Positions 56,401 to 64,000 of a DNA stretch of 64,000 bases are shown piece after piece. Positions within the stretch are counted from its first letter, which is position 1; each line of letters begins with the position of its first letter. This DNA is from Microglena sp. YARC (lineage: Eukaryota; Chlorophyta; Chlorophyceae; Chlamydomonadales; Chlamydomonadaceae): the NCBI GenBank assembly GCA_022414725.1, contig CM039462.1, positions 50,639,005-50,703,004 on the forward strand, read 5' to 3'. A program made the translations under genes and the position numbers. A model generated the notes under the pieces. That model did no database searches. It was given only the letters and a program-made list of their open reading frames with translations, and was not told the origin of the DNA.

Positions 56401-59400
56401 AATTGCGGATTATTCAGTCCCTGCAACTGCGGATTATTCAGTTCCTGCAACTGCGGATTATCATTCCCTACAACTGCAGATTATTTAAACCCTGCAACTG
56501 CGGATTATTCAGTCCCTGCAACTGCAATTTATTCATTCCCTGCAACTGCAGAGTATTCATTCCCTGCAACTGCTGATTATTTAGTCCCTGCAACTGCGGA
56601 TTATTTGGTCCCTGCAATTGCAGATTATTCAGTCCCTGCAACTGCTGATTATTCAGTCACTGCAACTGCAGATTATTCAGTCCGTGCAACTGCAGATTAT
56701 TTAGTCCCTGCTACTGAGGTTTATTTAGTCCCTACAACTTAAATTTATTCAGTCCCTGCAACTGCAGATTATTCAGTCCCTGCTACTGAGGATTATGTAG
56801 TCCCTACAACTACGGATTATTCAGTCCCTGCAACTGCAAATTATTCTGTCCATGCAACTGCTGATTATGTAGTCCCTGCAACTGCTGATTATTCAGTCCA
56901 TGCAACTGCGGATTATTCAGTCCATGCAACTGCAGATTATTCAGTCCATGCAACTGCAGATTATTCAGTCACTTCAACTGCGGATTATTCAGTCCCTGCA
57001 ACTGCAGATTATTTAGTTGCTCAAACTGCAATTTATTCGATCCCTGCAACTGCGGATTATTCAGTCCCTGCAACTGCTGATTATTCAGTCCCTGCAACTG
57101 CAGATTATTCAGTCCATGCAACTGCGGATTATCATTACCTGCAACTACGGATTATTCAGTCCCTGCAACTGCGGATTATTCAGTCCATGCAAGTGCAGAT
57201 TATTTAGTCCCTGCAACTGCTGATTATTCAGTCCCTGCAACTGCGAATTATTCAGTCCCTGCAACTACAGATTATTTAGTCCCTGCAACTGCGGATTATT
57301 CATTCCCTGCAACTGCAGATTATTCAGTCCCTACAACTGCAGATTATTCAGTCCCTTCAATTGCAGATTATTCAGTCCCTGCAACTGCTGATTATTCAGT
57401 CCATGCAACTTCGGATTATTCAGTCCCTGCAATCGCGGATTATTCAGTCCATGCAACTGCAGATTATTCAGTCACTTCAAGTGCGGATTATTCATTCCCT
57501 GCAACTGTAGATTATTTAGTCCTTGCAACTGCGGATTATTCAGTCCCTGCAATTGCAGATTATTTAGTCCCTACAACTGCGGATTATTCAGTCCCTGCAA
57601 CTGAGGATTATTCATTCCCTGCAACTGCAGGTTATTTAGTCCTTGCAACTGCGGATTATTCAGTCCCTATAACTGCACATTATTCAGTTTCTTCAACTGC
57701 GGATTATTCAGTCCCTTCAACTGCGGATTATTTAGTCCTTGCAACTGCGGATTATTCAGTCCCTGCAACTGCGGATTATTCAGTCCCTGCAACTGCGGAT
57801 TATTCAGTCCCTTCAACTGCTGATTATTCAGTCCCTGCAACTGCGGATTATCATTACTTGCAACTGCAGATTATTTAGTCCCTGCAACTGCGGATTATTC
57901 AGTCCCTGCAACTGCAGATTATTCAGTCCCTGCAACTGCAGATTATTCAGTCCATGCAACTGCAATTTATTCAGTCCCTGCAACTGCAGATTATTCATTC
58001 CCTGCAACAGCGGATTATTCAGTCCCTGCAACTGCGGATTATTTGGTCCCTGCAATTGCAGATTATTCAGTCCTTGCAACCGCTGATTATTCAGTCCCTG
58101 CAACTGCAGATTATTCAGTCCGTGCAACTGCAGATTATTTAGTCCCTGCTACTGAATTTATTTAGTCCCTACAACTGCAATTTATTCAGTCCCTGCAACT
58201 GCAGATTATTCAGTCCCTGCTACTGAGGATTATGTAGTCCCTGCAACTGCGGATTATTCAGTCCCTGCAACTGCAAATTATTCTGTCCATGCAACTGCTG
58301 ATTATTCAGTCCCTGCAACTTCGGATTATTCAGTCCCTGCAACTGCTGATTATTCAGTCCATGCAACTGCGGATTATTCAGTCCCTGCAACTGCAGATTA
58401 TTCAGTCCATGCAACTGCAGATTATTCAGTCACTTCAACTGCGGATTATTCTGTCCCTGCAACTGCAGATTATTTAGTTGCTCAAACTGAAATTTATTCA
58501 GTCCCTGCAACTGCGGATTATTAAGTCCCTGCAACTGCTGATTATTCAGTCCCTGCAACTGCAGATTATTCAGTCCATGCAACTGCGGAAAATTCAGTCC
58601 CTGCAACTGCAGATTATTCAGTCCATGCAATTGCAGATTATTCAGTCACTTCAACTGCGGATTATTCACTCCCTGCAACTGCGGATTTTTTAATTGCTGC
58701 AACTGCGGATTATTCAGTCCCTGCAACTGCGGATTATTCAGTCCCTGCAACTGCAAATTATTCATTCCCTGCAATTGCGGATTATTCAGTCCTGCAACTG
58801 CGGATTATTCAGTTCCTGCAACTGCGGATTATCATTCCCTACAACTGCAGATTATTTAAACCCTGCAACTGCGGATTATTCAGTCCCTGCAACTGCAATT
58901 TATTCATTCCCTGCAACTGCAGATTATTCATTCCCTGCAACTGCTGATTATTTAGTCCCTGCAACTGCGGATTATTTGGTCCCTGCAATTGCAGATTATT
59001 CAGTCCCTGCAACTGCTGATTATTCAGTCCCTGCAACTGCAGATTATTCAGTCCGTGCAACTGCAGATTATTTAGTCCCTGCTACTGAGGTTTATTTAGT
59101 CCCTACAACTTAAATTTATTCAGTCCCTGCAACTGCAGATTATTCAGTCCCTGCTACTGAGGATTATGTAGTCCCTGCAACTACGGATTATTCAGTCCCT
59201 GCAACTGCAAATTATTCTGTCCATGCAACTGCTGATTATTCAGTCCCTGCAACTGCGGATTATTCAGTCCCTGCAACTGCTGATTATTCAGTCCATGCAA
59301 CTGCGGATTATTCAGTCCCTGCAACTGCAGATTATTCAGTCCATGCAACTGCAGATTATTCAGTCACTTCAACTGCGGATTATTCAGTCCCTGCAACTGC

Positions 59401-62400
59401 AGATTATTTAGTTGCTCAAACTGCAATTTATTCGATCCCTGCAACTGCGGATTATTCAGTCCCTGCAACTGCTGATTATTCAGTCCCTGCAACTGCAGAT
59501 TATTCAGTCCATGCAACTGCGAAAAATTCAGTCCCTGCAACTGCAGATTATTCAGTCCATGCAATTGCAGATTATTCAGTCACTTCAACTGCGGATTATT
59601 CACTCCCTGCAACTGTGGATTTTTTAATTGCTGCAACTGCGGATTATTCAGTCCCTGCAACTGCGGATTATTCAGTCCCTGCAACCGCAAATTATTCATT
59701 CCCTGCAATTGCGGATTATTCAGTCCCTGCAACTGCGGATTATTCAGTTCCTGCAACTGCGGATTATCATTCCCTACAACTGCAGATTATTTAAACCCTA
59801 CAACTGCGGATTATTCAGTCCCTGCAACTGCAATTTATTCATTCCCTGCAACTGCAGATTATTCATTCCCTGCAACTACTGATTATTTAGTCCCTGCAAC
59901 TGCGGATTATTTGGTCCCTGCAATTGCAGATTATTCAGTCCCTGCAACTGCTGATTATTCAGTCCCTCCAACTGCAGATTATTCAGTCCGTGCAACTGCA
60001 GATTATTTAGTCCCTGCTACTGAGGTTTATTTAGTCCCTACAACTTCAATTTATTCAGTCCCTGCAACTGCAGATTATTCAGTCCCTGCTACTGAGGATT
60101 ATGTAGTCCCTGCAACTGCGGATTATTCAGTCCCTGCAACTGCAAATTATTCTGTCCATGCAACTGCTGATTATTCAGTCCCTGCAACTGCGGATTATTT
60201 AGTTACTGCAACTGCAAATTATTCAGTCCATGCAACTGCGGATTATTCAGTCCCTGCAATTGCAGATTATTCAGTCCATGCAACTGCAGATTATTCAGTC
60301 ACTTAAACTGCGGATTATTCAGTCCCTGCAACTGCAGATTATTTAGTTGCTGAAACTGCGGATTATTCAGTCCCTGCAACTGTGGAATATTCAGTCCCTG
60401 CAACTGCAGATTATTCATTCCCTGCAACTGCAAATTATTCAGTCCATGCAACTGCTGATTATTCAGTCCCTGCAATTGCAGATTATTTAGTCCCTACAAC
60501 TGCAGATTATTCAGTCCCTGCAACTGCAGATTATTCAGTCCCTGCAACTGCAGGTTCTTTAGGCCTTGCTACTGCGAATTATTCAGCCCCTGTAACTGCA
60601 GATTATTCAGTCCCTGCAACTGCGGATTATTCAGTTCCTGCAACTGCAGATTATTCAGTCCATGCAAGTGCAGATTATTTAGTCCCTGCAACTGCTGATT
60701 ATTCAGTCCCTGCAACTGCGAATTATTTAGTCCCTGCAACTACAGATTATTTAGTCCCTGCAACAGGGGATTATTTAGTTGCTGCAACTGCAGATTATTC
60801 AGTCCCTGCAACTGCGGATTATTCAGTCCCTTCAACTGTGGATTATTCAGTCTCTGCAACTGCGGATTATCATTACTTGCAACTGCAGATTATTTAGTCC
60901 CTGCAACTGCGGATTATTCAGTCCCTGCAACTGCAAATTATTCAGTCCATGCAACTGCGGATTATTCAGTCCCTGCAACAGCAGATTATTCAGTCCATGC
61001 AACTGCAATTTATTCAGTCCCTGCAACTGCAGATTATTCATTCCCTGCAACTGCTGATTACTTAGTCCCTGCAACTGCGGATTATTTGGTCCCTGCAATT
61101 GCAGATTATTCAGTCCGTGCAACTGCTGATTATTCAGTCCGTGCAACTACAGATTATTTAGTCCCTGCTACTGAGGTTTATTTAGTCCCTACAACTGCAA
61201 TTTATTCAGTCCCTGCAACTGCAGATTATTCAGTCCCTGCTACTGAGGATTATGTAGTCCCTGCAACTGCGGATTATTCAGTCCCTGCAACTGCAAATTA
61301 TTCTGTCCATGCAACTGCTGATTATTCAGTCCTTGCAACTGCGGATTATTCAGTTACTGCAACTGCAAATTATTCAGTCCATGCAACTGCGGATTATTCA
61401 GTCCCTGCAACTACAGAATATTCAGTCCATGCAACGACAGATTATTCACTCACTTCAACTGCGGATTATTCACTCCCTGCAACTGCGGATTTTTTAATTG
61501 CTGCAACTGCGGATTATTCAGTCCCTGCAACTGCGGATTATTCAGTCCCTGCAACCGCAAATTATTCATTCCCTGCAATTGCGGATTATTCAGTCCCTGC
61601 AACTGCGGATTATTCAGTTCCTGCAACTGCGGATTATCATTCCCTACAACTGCAGATTATTTAAACCCTGCAACTGCGGATTATTCAGTCCCTGCAACTG
61701 CAATTTATTCATTCCATGCAACTGCAGATTATTCATTCCCTGCAACTACTGATTATTTAGTCCCTGCAACTGCGGATTATTTGGTCCCTGCAATTGCAGA
61801 TTATTCAGTCCCTGCAACTGCTGATTATTCAGTCCCTGCAACTGCAGATTATTCAGTCCGTGCAACTGCAGATTATTTAGTCCCTGCTACTGAGGTTTAT
61901 TTAGTCCCTACAACTTCAATTTATTCAGTCCCTGCAACTGCAGATTATTCAGTCCCTGCTACTGAGGATTATGTAGTCCCTGCAAACTGCGGATTATTCA
62001 GTCCCTGCAACTGCAAATTATTCTGTCCATGCAACTGCTGATTATTCAGTCCCCTGCAACTGCGGATTATTCAGTTACTGCACTGCAAATTATTCAGTCC
62101 ATGCAACTGCGGATTATTCAGTCCCTGCAATTGCAGATTATTTCAGTCCATTGCCAACTGCATGATTATTCAGTCACTAATAAACTTTGCGGATTATTCA
62201 GTCCTGCAACTGCAGATTATTTAGTTGCTGAAACTGCGGATTATTCAGTCCCTGCAACTGTGGAATATTCAGTCCTGCACTGCAGATATTCATTCCCTAC
62301 AACTGCAAAATATTCAGTCCATGCACCTGCTGATTATTCAGTCCCTGTAATTGCAAATTATTTAGTCCCTACAACTGCAGATTATTCATCCCTGCAACTA

Positions 62401-63537
62401 GCGATTATATACATTTCCAGCAAGCTGCAGGTTCTTTAGGCCTTGCTACTGCGAATTATTCAGCCCTGTACACTGCAGAATTATCACGTCCTGCACTGCG
62501 GGATTAAATTCGTTCCTGCAACTGATTATCAGTCCATTGCAAGTGGCAGATTATATTGTCCCGTGCAATGCTGATTATTCAAGTCCTGCAACGCGAGATT
62601 ATTCCTGGGCAACTTACAGTTATTTATACCCTGCAACCAGGGATTATTTAGTTGCTGCAAACTGCAGTTATTCAGGATATGCAACTGCGGATTATATATA
62701 GATATAAACTGTGGATAATATATAGATCCCTGCAAACTGCCGGATTATCATTAGACTAATGCAACTGCCAGATTATTTAGTCCTGCAACTGCGGATTATT
62801 CAGTCCCTGCACTGCAAAATTATTCAATCATGCAACTGGCGGAATTATTCAGTCCCTGCAACAGCAGATTATTCAGTCCATGCAACATGCAATTTATTCA
62901 GTCCCTGCAACTGCAGATTATTCATTCCTGGCAACTGCTGATTATTTAGTCCCCTGGAACTGCGGATCTATTTGGTCCCTGCAATTGCAGATTTTCAGGA
63001 TCCTGGCACTGCTAGATTATTCAGTCCGTGCAACTGAAGATTATTTAGGTCCCCAATATAAATATAGAGGAGGTTTATAATTTAGATCCCTACAACTTAA
63101 ATTTATTCAGTCTGCATGCCAGATTATTCAGAAATAATATAGAGGATTATGTGTCCCTGTCACTGCGGATTATTCAGTCCTGCAACTGCAATATATATAT
63201 AGATATAGATAGATAGATTATGTGCAGTCACCTAGCAACTGCGGTTATTAGTTACTGGTACATAGATAGCAAATTATTCAGTCCATCGCAAACTGCGGAT
63301 TATCAGTCCTGCAACTACAGAATATTAGTCCATGCCAATGCAAACTAAGAAGATTATTGCACATCACTTCAAGTGCGATTTATTCAGGTCAATATAGAGA
63401 GGATTTTTTTAATTGCTGAACTGCGGATTTTCAGTCCCTGCAAACGTGGATTATTCAGTCCCTGCACTGCAGATTATCATAATACCCTGGCAACTGCAAA
63501 TTATTCGTCCACATGCAACTGCTGTGAATTAATTCAG
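47433..63537 (+). repeat. 24-bp satellite with higher-order repeats, about 16 kb
   Basis: Unit ctgcaactgcggattattca plus gtcc; about 650 copies with variants at four or five positions (gcg/gca/gct, gat/aat, cagt/tagt/catt, ccctgc/ccatgc/cctac). Landmark blocks recur: one containing tttaaaccctgcaactgc at about 52836, 56479, 58851, 59785 and 61655, spacing 3643, 2372, 934 and 1870. The last two are one and two times ~935. Eight-residue frames (DYSVPATA, LQGLNNPQ) stay open for up to 216 residues but are interrupted repeatedly, so I read it as a satellite. Confidence 0.95.
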
Positions 63538-64000
63538 NNNNNNNNNNNNNNNNNNNNNNNNNNNNNNNNNNNNNNNNNNNNNNNNNNNNNNNNNNNNNNN
63601 NNNNNNNNNNNNNNNNNNNNNNNNNNNNNNNNNNNNNNNNNNNNNNNNNNNNNNNNNNNNNNNNNNNNNNNNNNNNNNNNNNNNNNNNNNNNNNNNNNNN
63701 NNNNNNNNNNNNNNNNNNNNNNNNNNNNNNNNNNNNNNNNNNNNNNNNNNNNNNNNNNNNNNNNNNNNNNNNNNNNNNNNNNNNNNNNNNNNNNNNNNNN
63801 NNNNNNNNNNNNNNNNNNNNNNNNNNNNNNNNNNNNNNNNNNNNNNNNNNNNNNNNNNNNNNNNNNNNNNNNNNNNNNNNNNNNNNNNNNNNNNNNNNNN
63901 NNNNNNNNNNNNNNNNNNNNNNNNNNNNNNNNNNNNNNNNNNNNNNNNNNNNNNNNNNNNNNNNNNNNNNNNNNNNNNNNNNNNNNNNNNNNNNNNNNNN
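63538..64000. other. Assembly gap (Ns)
   Basis: 463 unspecified bases. The 1.5 kb before the gap is heavily indel-rich compared with the rest of the array. Confidence 1.

Noticed and set aside
47433..63537. CRISPR or coding repeat array
   Set aside because: No spacers. Frames break at many places and substitutions do not favour synonymous sites as far as can be seen.

Overview
This window looks like part of a large, repeat-rich eukaryotic nuclear genome. Coding stretches are split by GT-AG introns, tandem satellites and microsatellites fill most of the non-coding DNA, and a Ty1/copia LTR retrotransposon and a LINE are present. The LINE type (RNase H, zinc finger and PD-(D/E)XK-like tail) and the proline-rich, PAN-like extracellular exons would suit an alga of the green lineage, but the sequence alone does not name the organism. 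The last 463 bases are an assembly gap.

Layout. About 0.7-8.0 kb (minus): exons of one probable multi-exon gene whose middle resembles a ParB-like domain and whose end resembles a DNA adenine/cytosine-N4 methyltransferase with degenerate motifs. Its introns carry two GC-rich minisatellite arrays in opposite orientation and small GC-rich palindromes. 8.7-11.2 kb (plus): a decayed DUF7869-type, transposase-like gene. 11.7-22.0 kb: the most interesting part, a virus-like gene island. It holds a TV-Pol-like family A polymerase domain fused to an SF3 helicase, split by a LINE that sits between 99-bp direct repeats. It also holds a CoiA-like nuclease, the tail of a second SF3-type helicase, one complete and one truncated LRAT/NlpC-like gene facing tail to tail, and a thioredoxin-like protein. 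22-27 kb: dispersed repeats, a hairpin-forming tandem repeat and a few unrecognised ORFs. 27.3-36.7 kb: a 97-bp minisatellite, then exons of a minus-strand gene with cysteine-rich PAN/apple-like modules, its introns filled with different satellites. 38.5-45.4 kb: a complete copia element with 303-bp LTRs and a 5-bp target duplication. 46.2-63.5 kb: an 18-bp satellite running into about 16 kb of 24-bp satellite with higher-order structure.

How the parts relate. The polymerase-helicase pairing is the replication module known from virophages and transpovirons (TV-Pol plus SF3 helicase). Finding it within 10 kb of a nuclease, a thiol oxidoreductase and LRAT-like proteins suggests an integrated virophage- or Polinton-like element, now partly decayed. 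No capsid, packaging ATPase, protease or integrase was recognised, so it is either incomplete, a replicon without a virion, or extends into ORFs I cannot identify. Many genes carry single-base frameshifts or single stop codons. Some of these lie in homopolymers and may be assembly errors rather than decay.
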